A stretch of 64,000 bases of DNA. Source: Auriscalpium vulgare (Eukaryota; Basidiomycota; Agaricomycetes; Russulales; Auriscalpiaceae). The stretch lies in the NCBI GenBank assembly GCA_019915015.1, contig JAHBBC010000014.1, positions 434,001-498,000 on the forward strand, read 5' to 3'. Shown one piece after another: positions 11,213 to 21,494 of the stretch. The notes under the pieces were generated by a model that saw only the letters and a list, made by a program, of their open reading frames with translations, was not told the origin of the DNA and ran no database searches. Position 1 is the first letter of the stretch; every line of letters starts with the position of its first letter. The position numbers were made by a program, and so were the translations under genes.

Positions 11213-14200
11213 TTATGGGAGGACCCGCGGCGTCCTTATACCCACTAAAACCTCACTGCTTGTCCATTCGTCGTGGGCAAGCTCTTCATCTTCCAATGTT
11301 CCTCTCCATGTCTCGTAGGTGGAGGTTTGTTTTTTCCGGGAGTTCGTTCTTTGCCGAGCGCAGTATTGGTCGATGCTGATTCTATCGTTTATTTTCTTGG
11401 TCCAGCGGCGTTTTATTTCCGAGTGTGAGTGGGTTTTCCCTGCTATTGCCCGTTCACATCTCAGGACCCATATCAGGTGCGCGGATTCCGAGATCAAAAT
11501 CTTGAGGAGACGCGTGGCGCCCTGTTTTTTTTTTTTGCCATGCCTCGCGTTGTCTGGGTCATCTTGTTCTATGGTGAGGTTTCCTACGGCGAGGATCAGG
11601 CCCATTGATGGGGTTGGCCATGTGTCGTTGCCATGCGGCCAGAGGTCTGTTGCGAGTTTCCAGATGGTTTCACGGGCGTCCGTTTGGCATTCGCATAGGA
11701 TATGCTCGAGCGACTCTACGGGGTCATTGCACGCTCCGCAAACCGCTCGTTCGGTGTTTGGGGTACGTCTCCAGAACTCGCCCAGTTTGTAGCTATTCTG
11801 GCAAGCCCGGTACAGGAATGACTGTATATTCTTGCGTATGTCCTTGCTCATCGTGCCTCTCCATAGTGCCGCATTGGTTTCTTGGTGACCTGTGAAGGCC
11901 TCAAGTGCGTCCCTTGCCCTCTCTATCTGGGCTTTCGGTCCTAAGTGTGTGTCTGGGTACTTCCTTTCCGTCAGCTGGCGTATGCCTCTGTATGCTATGG
12001 CTTGGGTGATTGTGGCGAGCTTAGCTCCTGTCAGTTGCCATTCTGGCGGTACGTATAAGTCTACTCTATCGGGCCTATCTTTTTGGGCTCCTATCTCGGC
12101 TTGCTCGTCGGCTCCATCATTTCCGGTGTCGCCGCTGTGCCCTTTGACCCATTGGAAGGTGACCGATGCTGATCTGATTCTCATTCTGTATGCAGCGGCC
12201 TTAAAGTACTCGGCATTTGCGACTCCTATCCATCCTCGATCTTCCCAATCTTCCAGGTGCTCGGTGAGTCCTTTTAGGGTTGACTCGGAGTCTGTTCTCA
12301 ATCGTATGGGGACCAGCTCATCCGCGTGTTGCAGTGCGGCCACGATCGCGGCGATCTCGCCGACTTGGTTCGTTTTCGCTTTTCCTTTGATGCGGAGGGC
12401 CAGATTGTCTGAGTGGTCAGGTCCGTACCAGACCCCGCTGCCACACCGTGAGTTTATTTTCCCGTTGTTCGTGCATGATCCGTCAGTATATATTACTTTC
12501 GGGTCCCGTAGGTTGTTCCTGCCTCTATTGGGTCCCATGATGCGGTGTGCCGGTACACGCGCTTGGCACGCTGGGTCGGTGAATATGTGGAAACCATCCG
12601 CTAGCGTTTTGGTCGTCACGCTTGGGTTGAAGGTGATTTCCCCTTTGTTTGTTCTGGCGACTTGGTTCGCCTCCAGCCGATGTCTTGTGAGTGTGAGGCC
12701 ATCATCTGGCTCTCGGAGGTTTGGGTTCGTCTTTTCGTCCATGCGGTCTATAATTTGCCTCGCTTCTAGGGCGCATTTATGTGGGTTAGTACATCCTTTT
12801 GTTCTGTCTGCCGCGCAGTCACGACAAGCACAGTTGGATCGGGGGTAGTGTGGTCTTCCGTTTACTCTGCCTGTTAGTCTCTTCGCGGCCTTTTCCATGT
12901 CGATTACCCGGGTAATCTTATGTGTGTTTAGTAGGCATTTTGCTCTATCTGTTGTAGGTTTGGCTCTGATTGTACCTAGGTGAAACCATACAGGTAGCTG
13001 GTGTTTCAGCGCGTCAGAGAGTTTGAGGCAGGCGAAGTTTATGTTGTATGTTTTCGCTGTTTCGAGCATCCTGATCACTCCTTTGGGTAGTAGTTTTGCG
13101 TTTGTCCCTCTCGTTGGTACTGACCATGTTTGCAGGAATTTATTGAGTTTAGCTAAGTCTGGCGCGTTAGATATTTTGGCGATCAGAACGTCCGTGGCAA
13201 AAGCCCAGGTCGGGCGTGATTCCGTGAGATCCAGGTATGATTTTAGCCAAGTTATCTCGACTGCTTGGTTCCTCGCTTTTACGTCCAGTAGGTCTAGACC
13301 TCTGTCTTCTGTTTTTTTGGTAGAGGTATTTCAAGTCGATTGGTGCGCGCTGAGTGTTTTCTGACCACATGAAGTTCCTAACTATTTTTGCCAGAGTGCG
13401 TTCGATTGTCTTCGGCATGCCTTGGACTTTTGCCAAGTACTGTGTACATCCGCCAACGAACATCTGTACTATTGCCTTTTCCCCTCGGAGCAAGGGGTGG
13501 TAGTGGCTCCATTGTGTGAGTCGATCATTTATTTTATCTAGTACTGGCCCCCATGGGATCGTATCGTCAATATTGTTCCCTATAGAGCCTCCAAGGTAGC
13601 GTACCGCTGTGCCGTCTTTGGTGATTCGGGCTGTTGTCGGTAGGCGGCGGTCTGTAGCTGACAGACGTTTAGTTTCTAGCACTGTTTTCCTGTGTTCCTC
13701 TGACCCTATTGGTATGTATTCTGTTTTGTCTGTGTTGAAGTGTGCCCCGGATTCGGCGCACCAGCCGTTTAGAATGGGTGTAACGTCGGCATAGCGGTCT
13801 TCTTTTGACAGGTATAGCAGGGTGTCGTCGGCAAATAGTTTGATTATTAATTTTTGCATTAGTCCAGGTATATGGAAGCCTACGAGGTTTGGTGTTGCCC
13901 TGAACATGCAGGCAAGTGGTTCAATTGCGAGATTGAAAAGTAGGCAGGAGAGTGGGTCTCCTTGTCTCACGCCTCTGGTGACTTGGAATGGGCTGCTGAG
14001 ATAACCATTTATATTTACTGATGTGAATGCTCGCCCGTAAAGTGCTTTAACGGTCTTGATGAAGGTTTCTGGTAAGTTGAACCTCACGAGGACGTCCCAT
14101 AGGTATCCGTGCCCGATGTTGTCATACGCCTTTTCCTGGTCAAGGGCAATTATTACTCCGTCCTGCTCAGTGGCTTCGGCGAAGTCTATCATCGTCTGTG

Positions 14201-16487
14201 CTAGCCGTACGTGGTCGGAGATGGACCGTCCAGGTACGAATCCTGCTCGGTCTGGGTGGATCATCGGGCTGATGCATTTTGCTAGTTGCATGGCTAAAGC
14301 TTTTGTGAGTATCTTGTAATCCGTGTTCAGGAGCGTAATTGGCCTATAGTTTGCAATATCTGTCCTATCTTTTTTCTTGTATATTGGGCACATCCAACCC
14401 GCCGTAAAGCTCGTTCTGGGGTCGACGCCGTGGTGCTGGATGTCTTGGAAGACTATGGTAAGAGTGTTTACTATGGCAAAGCCTGGTTTATCATTCTTCA
14501 CCGCCTGCTTATGCTCTTCTTCTAGTTTTTTCCATAACTCGTATGGGCAGCCGTCCAGGCCCGTGGCGGTATCATTTTTGGACGCTTTAAGAGCGTCCTG
14601 CACTTGGTCTATGGAGACTACGTCTCTTAGGGTTGCGCCTTCGTCAGGCATCAGCTTTTGCTTTTGTGGTATTGAGTCTAGGACTCTCGCGCGATTCTCC
14701 GGCGTATGGTTCGTTGAGTTGCCGTCTGCCTGGGTGTCTATCTCTTGGAGTCTCGCATGGTACTGCGCCGCTAGCTCAGTCATTTTATGGGAGTTGGTCT
14801 CATAGGCCCTCGTGGTGCTTGGGGTGTTGTTGTTCTGCAGCTTTTTCAGGCGTGTCATGACATCTCTCGGTTTCGGTGTCTTATTGACCTTTGTCCAGTA
14901 CTTGTCTATGGTTTCGCCTTTGAGGAACCATTGTCCTTGTGCGCTTCGCTCTGACACTGATCTCCGCTTTCTCTCCAGGTATTCTATTTCTTCGATTAGG
15001 ATGGCCTCCTCCCGTCTCAGGTCTTCATCGTCGTCGATGGTTGGTTCATTTGCTAGTCTACGGACTTCTTCTCGGAGTTTCCTTAACTTAGTCGCGATTC
15101 AGTTGACTGCCGCTTTTGCGGCGCTCTTGCGTAGGTGGTGATGTCTTGCTTAAAGTCTTGCCATAATACTTGGGGGTTTTCGGATTGGCGGTTGTTGAAG
15201 AGTCCCTCGAGCTTCTCTTCCAGTGTTTTCCCTTTACTTATGATGGTTGCCATCAGTTTCTTGTCTTCGAGGATGAACAGTGGCCAGGCCCAGCGCCCTT
15301 TGCCGATGTTTGGGGCGTTCTTTACTGTGTGTTGCACGCAGACCATGTCGTGGTCAGACGGGACTGCTTTCGGGGTGACTGTCCATTCATACGCGTATTT
15401 GCTATTTTCTTCAGTTGTGTGTGTATATTCTGTCTAGTCGTGATTTTATTTGGTTTGCGTTATGACGGTACGTGAAGACTCGCTCTTTCTCGTTTTCATG
15501 TCGCCATGCATCGATCAGATTGAATGTTTGTCGAAAATCTCGGAGCGCTTCTACTGCTCTTTCGTCGTCGGGGTGCTGTGGCGCGCGGTCTCTCGCGTCT
15601 CCCACCAGGTTGAAGTCTCCAAGTAGGTAGTCTATTCTTGTTATACCGTTCGCTTTCAGTTGGTCTTCCAGCCTTTCCCAGAACTCGGGGTGTTCATTTG
15701 GCGCGTTAGGCGCGTATATGTTGAGTATGTGAAGCATTTCGGAGTCGTTCCACTTGGTCCTTAGGAGGATCGCTCGACCTTCTATGAGGGGTATGACTGT
15801 CGCATCATTTGCGTTCACTAAGCCTTTGTTGAGCATGAAGCCCACTCCCGCCGATGCTCTCGGGCTTTCTGGGAGGCAGGAATTGAAAATCAGGTACACT
15901 TTTGAGTATCTGGATTGGATGTCTGCTAGGTCGACATCAGATAGGTGCGTCTCTTGGAGGGCTGTGATGCCAACTTTGTGCTCTTTTACGGCTTTGTGTA
16001 GTTCCAACCATTTGCTGCGGAGTTCGCCTCCCTTTGTGCGGAAGTTCTGTCCGTTTATATTTTGCGTGGCAAGTTTGACATGGGCTTTGAAGGCTTTCCC
16101 TTTCTTTTTCTTGGAGCGATTTATTATTCTTTCGCGGCTGATACCGCTGACGTCAAGTATTGGTGTTTGATTTCCTATGTCCTGACGATGAGGACTCCCT
16201 TGTCCGGGCTGTGGTCGCTGTGCTGACGATGCAGCCCCGCCTACGTTTCCCCGCTCCGCATCATTTGAGGGGGTCTCGGCGGCTGAAGATGTCCCCTCTC
16301 CGCGGATCGGGGAGCTCACACCGTTGCCGTTAATAAACCCGGTCTCTGGTGATGTAAAGTTTGTGGAATTCGCAGTCGGACTCAACGCAACGCCTACGAC
16401 TATTGACGGGCGCGGGTGGCTTATCCTAACCACCACAGGTGAGCACATGTCGACTTTCCGTACCTTCGCGCCCGTCAGCAGCGCCAA
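11213..16487 (-). pseudogene. LINE ORF2: AP endonuclease, reverse transcriptase, RNase H
   Basis: The first segment (16487-15411) has the APE endonuclease motifs TQNINGQNF, LQETHL, GDFNLVGD and SRLDRIY. A one-base slip in a CA repeat at about 15412 breaks it, and SDHDMV resumes in another frame near 15350. A second break lies near 15105. The RT (14957-13320) shows GFVPGRSISDH, ALDQEKAYD, GVRQGDPLS and catalytic FADDTLLYL. A homopolymer slip near 13318 shifts into the C-terminal part (13078-11213). This holds an RNase H with all four acidic positions (YTDGSC, GEIAAIVAAL, RTDSES, NDGADEQ) and a late Cys/His cluster (CGACNDPVESLEHILCEC). The substrate would be the element's own RNA, reverse transcribed at nicked chromosomal target DNA. 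It is inactive as it stands. Confidence 0.88.
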
Positions 16488-16964
16488 GGCGGTACTAGTG
16501 CGACTTCAGCTTCTCAGCACGGCTAGCTCACGACCTAAATAGGCCTCCGTTACAGCACTTTGCTAGTCATCGCGATGGGTGGACACCCGCGCTTTCCTGT
16601 CCCGTTGCCGGTCAGTAGATGTGGGCGCAGGCTAGCGTCCTTCGTATTCCGGCTCGTGGGCATCTCGAGACCCCTTACCGGCTTGTCTTCTCACCCAGTG
16701 ATGTGGATCGCTGCTTCTCTACCGCGGAGGCAGCGTTGCTGGGCTTTATTTTCGTGAGTTCTTAGTCTGTGCTCGTCTAGGGCTAGCAGTTTGAATTGTG
16801 TGAAGGAGCGTGAGCGTGTGCCTATGTACATAGGGAGGTACTTGTTCTACATCGTATGAACGTGGTCTTTAAATTTCGTGCGGTGGTCGTAGTAGTAGGA
16901 CGAGAGAAAGCGTGACATCACTGTATGCATACAAAATTAAGTCCGGGCGTGTGCGTTGGGGGAA

Positions 16965-19211
16965 CTAGAGGCGGCGTCCCCGACCCGCGCCAAAATATCC
17001 CCCGCGCGGATTACCACCGTTGCCGCGGCCTTTCCCGTTCGTGCTGCCGTTCCTAGGGACATCATGCTGGGGGCCCTTCCAACCGGGGACGTTGGGGAAT
17101 GGGCAGAGGCCGCGCGGGTGGTCGCAGCCGTGGCATATGTGGCAGTAGAGAGGGGGTGGTTGGGTGCCTGTACCTTCCATCGGGGATTGGTACGTGAGTG
17201 CCGTGAAGTGCGTGCGCAGTGTGTACCAGTAGTTGTCATCGGGCAAGGTTGTCGGGTCGATGAGGACGATGAGACGGGGGACGAGTATTCCGCCCGTGCC
17301 TTTAGTGTCGACCCGTTGGATCCGGAGAGACGCGATGAAACACCGGACGTGGTCTTCTGTGAGGGGGATCGGGTTGCTAGCCGCGTCTTGGATGATCTTG
17401 CCGAGGGCGATGCACGAGTCATCCGATAGCCATTTGCCGGCCACTATTTCTGCGACTTTATCGGCGTTCGTGGTGACAAAACCGGCGAGAGGGAAGAAGT
17501 ATTTGGGGGATGTGAGCTCGTACTTGACGGCGCGGGCTGAGAACTCATTGCAGTCGAGGATACGCTGATGAAGGAAGAAGTCGCGGCTGCGTTCGGAAAT
17601 GTTCGAGACAAAGAAGGTCGTGGGGAACATGTTGTTCGCGATCGCGTCGTCTGACTGGATGGGCGGTGCCACGTGGGGGTTCGGCTCACCGCTCTATTCG
17701 GTGATCTTCTGGCATGCCGTGGCGCAAAGTCCTGCGTGTCTGCTCGGGTCCTTCGCGTCTTGGTCGAAGAAATCGAGGAGGAAGTGCGCGGTTTTCTCTT
17801 CGTCCCAGCGGTCGATCTGTATCATGGCGACGAATTGTAGTAGACTGCCGGAGTGCGTGTAGTGGACCAGGGGGAAATTTGCTATCGTGAGCCCGCTGGC
17901 TGCACTGGATTGGGAGCTACTTGCCGTGGCGACGGGTCGGACGTGTGCCTGCCTTAGGCGATTCGCGATGGAGCGCGAGGGGGCGACTTGGACGGGGGGT
18001 GGGGCGGCCGAGGCGTTCGGGGGGCCCGGATTAAACGCCGGGATGTTGACGGGGACATCGTACGCAGCGGGGGCGGGAGGCATTCTGTCGCGCCTAGGGG
18101 TTGGGGTTGGGGGAGGGGGGCTCGAGCGGACGAAGTGTCCTGATGAGTGGCGGCAACTTTTCCTGGCCGGTTCGGAGTCTATGTCCTCTACCTCGTCAAC
18201 AGTTACGAAGGAGGTGGGGCGGATTTTGCCGTCCGGTGTGAGCCCAACAGAGGTGGAGTTGAAGAACGTTGGGGTGCGGAGGGGCTGCGATGCGTAGGTG
18301 TCTGCATAGCCATTGCGGAAATGTTGCTGGCGTCGACCCCGTCAAAGGTCATGCCCGGTTGCGTCGTGTGCATGGCGGGGGGCGGGTCGGCGTGCATGGG
18401 GGAAGAGTCGGGGATAGTTGTTGGCGTTGGGGGGGGGGGGGGGGGGGTCTCGGGGCGTGACGCGCGAGCTCTTCCTTTGCCTTTGTTCTTGGTCTTGGTG
18501 GGGGGGGGGTGACCGGTGTGTCCGCCTCGGTGGTTGGGGCGGAACCTTGCGTGAACACGGCAGGGGGAGGGGTCGCGGTGCGTGACACAGGTTCGTCCTT
18601 AGGGTTCGGGGCCGTGTCGCGGGGCGTGGCCGTGGTGGGCTGGTTCAAGGGGGGCTGGGGCGCTTCCTGCGTGGCGGGGGGTTCCTTGGATGACGTGTCC
18701 TGGGGGGTGGGTGTCTGCTCGTTGTCGCTCGAGAGCGGGGACATGGACTCTTCTCTGTCTAAGATGTTGAAACGATTTTTCGACACTATTTCTGTGGTCG
18801 TGGGTCAGTCAGGTTCTGTGTATATGCTCCGGGGGACGTACCCGGCGTGCCCTCTCTGGTTGGGGTTTTTTCGTCGGTTGCCGAGTGGTCCTCGGCGGTG
18901 TCCATCATGCTCGCGCGGGAGCCGCGCTGCAAGCGCCTGAGTCCTTTACCGGCGGCTGACGCGTACGATTGCGCTGGATCTGGTGTTAGCTGACGGGTTA
19001 TATGCGTTCCATGGGGTCTGCGTACTCGGGGTGTCGCTTGCCGTAGGTTTGACGTTGCATCTAGCCTCCGCGGAGGTGGCTTGTGGACCTGCGGTGTTCG
19101 CCTTGCGGGCGGACGTGGAGCGGGGTTGGGTTTCCTTGGGGTCGGCTGGCATGCTGGGAGGTCGAGAGAGGTAACGGCTGCGTCAAGCGGATGAGAGAGG
19201 GTGGTAGACAT
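16965..19211 (-). pseudogene. LINE ORF1 (Gag-like, CCHC zinc knuckle)
   Basis: Translation begins near 19211 (MSTTLSHPLDAAVTS) with a Pro/Arg-rich leader. Frame slips occur near 18790 (into VSKNRFNILD), at the poly-G tract 18431-18449, and near 17690. The folded core (LVHYTHSG...FFDQDAKDPSRHAG, 17694-17900, and MFPTTFFVSNISERSRDFF onward) ends in the knuckle CHICHGCDHPRGLC and a Gly/Arg-rich RNA-binding tail that stops at 16965. Such proteins coat LINE RNA in the ribonucleoprotein particle (family knowledge). The homopolymer-associated breaks suggest decay, though the G-run lengths could include sequencing error. Confidence 0.75.
18431..18449 (+). repeat. Poly-G homopolymer in LINE ORF1
   Basis: A run of about 19 G on the plus strand (a proline-coding C run on the ORF1 strand) coincides with a reading-frame break. 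Another run of about 10 G lies near 18500. Confidence 0.85.
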
Positions 19212-19330
19212 CCGATTGTTGGAAGTCTGGGGGTGTTAGAGTCATTTTGCTTGTTTAAATATTCTGTTGCCTCGAGGCTTACCTTTGTCTCGTCGATACC
19301 TTTCATATGAATTAGGAAGGAGTCGTGTTC

Positions 19331-20037
19331 GTTGCTCGTAGCAGTTGCGCTGGGCCAAGGTCGGTGACGACGTCATCTTGTTGCGACACGCTTTCACAGC
19401 GTGTATCCTTATCCATCGGTATCACCAATTTTTCCTTTGTGTCGGTGAAGAGATATGTCGGCTGTCGTCGCGCTTTGTCGTGGGGTTGGGGTGGGGACTG
19501 GGGCCAGCGCAGTGCGTGGTCGTGGCATGTTTTCGCTCACAGGCAGTGTTGGCGGGGAACGCAGTGGTATTACATGTGCGGTAGTGGTATGGTGGCAGCG
19601 GAGGTGGATAGTAGTGGTACATACTGTGTTACTCCTCAGTGTCCTTTCTTTGTATCATCCAGAGCTTGGGTGCGGTGCGTGTGTGTGACGCGGCGCCGTT
19701 TGGCGTACGGGGGGTGCTCGGCGCTAGGGTCGCCTCCGCGACTCAGAGTCCTTTCACCACGTCGAGCGCGGTTTGTATGGTCCCTGGTCGGGCTGGGGAG
19801 TTCTCAGATGGGGCAGTTGTGCACTGTGGGTGTCGTTGGTACCAGGGAAGGCGAGCTAGTCGTCTTGTGCGGTGGTAAAACCACCTGCCCCTCTAATATA
19901 ACATAGCTAACTAGATCAGCCGACGTACCCCCTTTCCGAAGTCTAGTTAGATATACTACTTCCCCGGCTATGGGCCTCCAGCAGCTGGCCCCGATCCTCC
20001 TACCAAATACAGTAGTCCCTCCGTACCTGCGAGCGTG
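19331..20037. other. Probable LINE 5' flank and intergenic sequence
   Basis: No gene is supported. Overlapping plus-strand frames are GC-biased and lack domains. The part next to ORF1 may be the LINE 5' UTR and promoter. Confidence 0.3.
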
Positions 20038-20317
20038 CTGGCCCCCAGCAGCTGCTGGCTGCTAGAAGCCAGCGCGCTGATTTTCCTAATCGAGCTGTAC
20101 CCCGCCTTCTCCCGCCTGTGGCCCCCAGAGGCCGTTGGCCCCTAGAGTCTGCCTGCCTAATTAGACCGTCTGCTGTCGGCTGTCCGTTCTCCCCGCGTTG
20201 CTGGCCCCCAGCAGCTGCTGGCTGCTAGAAGCCAGCGCGCTAATTGAGCTGTCCCCCGCCTCCTCTTGCCTGTGGCCCCCAGAGGCCGTCGGCCCCTAGA
20301 GTCTGCCTGCCTAATTA
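20038..20317 (+). repeat. Tandem repeat, two units, period 163 bp
   Basis: The unit starts at CTGGCCCCCAGCAGCTGCTG and ends at CTGCCTGCCTAATTA. It is present at 20038-20163 and 20201-20317, with a weaker partial match upstream near 19975. Each unit carries small palindromes (CAGCAGCTGCTG, GGCCCCCAGAGGCC-like). Confidence 0.85.
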
Positions 20318-20343
20318 CTGTACCATTTCGGAGACATGCTCGG

Positions 20344-20602
20344 GTCACAGGTCACAGGGGCCCGCGAGCAGAGCATATTTTGCACTTGGTCACAGGTCAC
20401 AGTAAGTTGCGAGCATGTGCACGTACTTGGCGCCAGTTGCACGAATGTCCAGTTGACGGTTAGGCGCTGGGGTACAATTCTCGTGATCTCGACTGTCGAG
20501 ATCACAAGAATTGTACCCCAGCGCTTACTAGTGCACTGCCACCCCGCCGGAAGTTGACATCATGTGATCGAGCATATTTTTTGCTCGGTCACAGGTCCCG
20601 CG
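20344..20602 (+). repeat. GGTCACAG / GAGCATATTTT motif cluster
   Basis: GGTCACAGGTCACAG occurs near 20344 and 20389 and a related GGTCACAGGTCCCG near 20588. GAGCATATTTT precedes the latter two. The cluster leads directly into the Gypsy-1 LTR and surrounds the palindrome at 20464. Confidence 0.7.
20464..20524. repeat. 61-nt near-perfect palindrome
   Basis: Two 30-nt arms (left begins GCGCTGGGGTACAATTCT) match with a single mismatch and are separated by one base. TTACTAG follows immediately. It could be a transposon end or cruciform-forming sequence; the role is unknown. Confidence 0.92.
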
Positions 20603-20603
20603 G

Positions 20604-21404
20604 TGATAGGTTCAGGCCGCGGGCAAGCGTGTAGCGAGACGTCGCGAGACGGGGAAGCAGCATGCGAGGCGCAGGGTCGCGGGAGCGTGGGTGATGGGAA
20701 GGTGGTCCGGCGACCCAGGAGCAACCGGGACTGGCGACGGAACGGATCACCGGAACGGGCTAGATCGGGAGGGCTTAGCGACATAGGTAGCGACACTACT
20801 TAAGGAGCTGCGCGAGACGTAACAACCCAATCAACTTGTGGGCGGCGTCAGCCACCCACACCCTTTACCTCACAGAAACTGTAGCCTGAGGCGCTACCAG
20901 CATCAGGAAGATAGGAGCCCCACCGAGAGGGTACAGGAAGGACGGCAGACAGGAGGAAGGAAGGGTCACGACGACCCACGGCGGCAGCTTCGCAAACAAT
21001 CGCGAAGCTCTAGGAGGCTAATGCAACGACGTGCATTACTAGGCAGACTTAGGAAGGCAGGACCCCACCAATGTGGGAACAGGTAGGCAGGCGGACAGGC
21101 AAGAGGGGGCGCGACGGCCCATAGGCGGACGCTTCGCACACGGGTGCGAAGCACTCGGAGGCGGATCCCGTAGAGGGCATCCCCAGGCAGGTGAGTGTTT
21201 AGTTTGGTGTTTAGGCGGTAGGAGGTGGCCCCGCACGACCGCGGGAGGGCGCGAAGCGCGACAGCGACACGAACACCTTCCCACTCTGCAAGTCTAGTCA
21301 CCCGGTCTGGATCGCGACGCATAGGAGGCAGTGTTGGTGGTTGTTGTCCTGTGAGGCACTCGCCGCACGCCCCGCTAGGGTCTGTCCCAGGTGATAGCGT
21401 ATCA
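20604..21404 (+). repeat. Gypsy-1 5' LTR (801 bp)
   Basis: The ends are TGATAGG...GTATCA. It is nearly identical to the 657-bp Gypsy-2 LTRs except for about 144 extra bases around 20915-21060. That extra part looks like a diverged tandem copy of the neighbouring segment. A hairpin (GCTTCGCACACGGGTGCGAA and GC, 21131-21152) is present in all copies, and a partial counterpart (AGCTTCGCAAACAATCGCGA and AGCT) lies in the extra segment. Confidence 0.92.
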
Positions 21405-21407
21405 TTT

Positions 21408-21426
21408 TGGAGCCCACCGCGAGGGG
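21408..21426 (+). promoter_or_regulatory. Gypsy-1 primer-binding site
   Basis: TGGAGCCCACCGCGAGGGG begins 3 nt after the LTR and starts with TGG, the complement of a tRNA 3' CCA. It is identical in Gypsy-2. I could not name the tRNA with confidence. Confidence 0.65.
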
Positions 21427-21494
21427 TATGGTGATAATGATTGTGTTCGAGCTTTAAAATCAGCCTCGTAGACGGCACCCGGTCGCTGATCAAC

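Larger units (their letters stand above)
11090..19330 (-). mobile_element. Tad1-like LINE (non-LTR retrotransposon), degenerate
   Basis: Two consecutive minus-strand coding regions, a CCHC-bearing ORF1 (19211-16965) and an ORF2 with AP endonuclease, reverse transcriptase and RNase H (16487-11213), define a two-ORF LINE. RNase H after RT and the ORF1 knuckle fit the fungal Tad1 clade (family knowledge; no tree was run). Ends are approximate: no clear A-tail or target duplication was recognised, and the 3' end abuts the 1.3-kb repeat. Several frameshifts make it inactive. Confidence 0.85.

Noticed and set aside
11319..16170. Plus-strand frames opposite the LINE ORF2
   Set aside because: Shadows of the reverse transcriptase and RNase H coding strand.
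20038..20317. CRISPR-like array
   Set aside because: Only two long units with no regular spacers, in a eukaryotic context.
20525..20535. Helitron 3' terminus at the palindrome
   Set aside because: CTAG follows the hairpin, but no Rep-helicase gene or TC 5' end was found, and the palindrome is much longer than usual. Kept only as a possibility.
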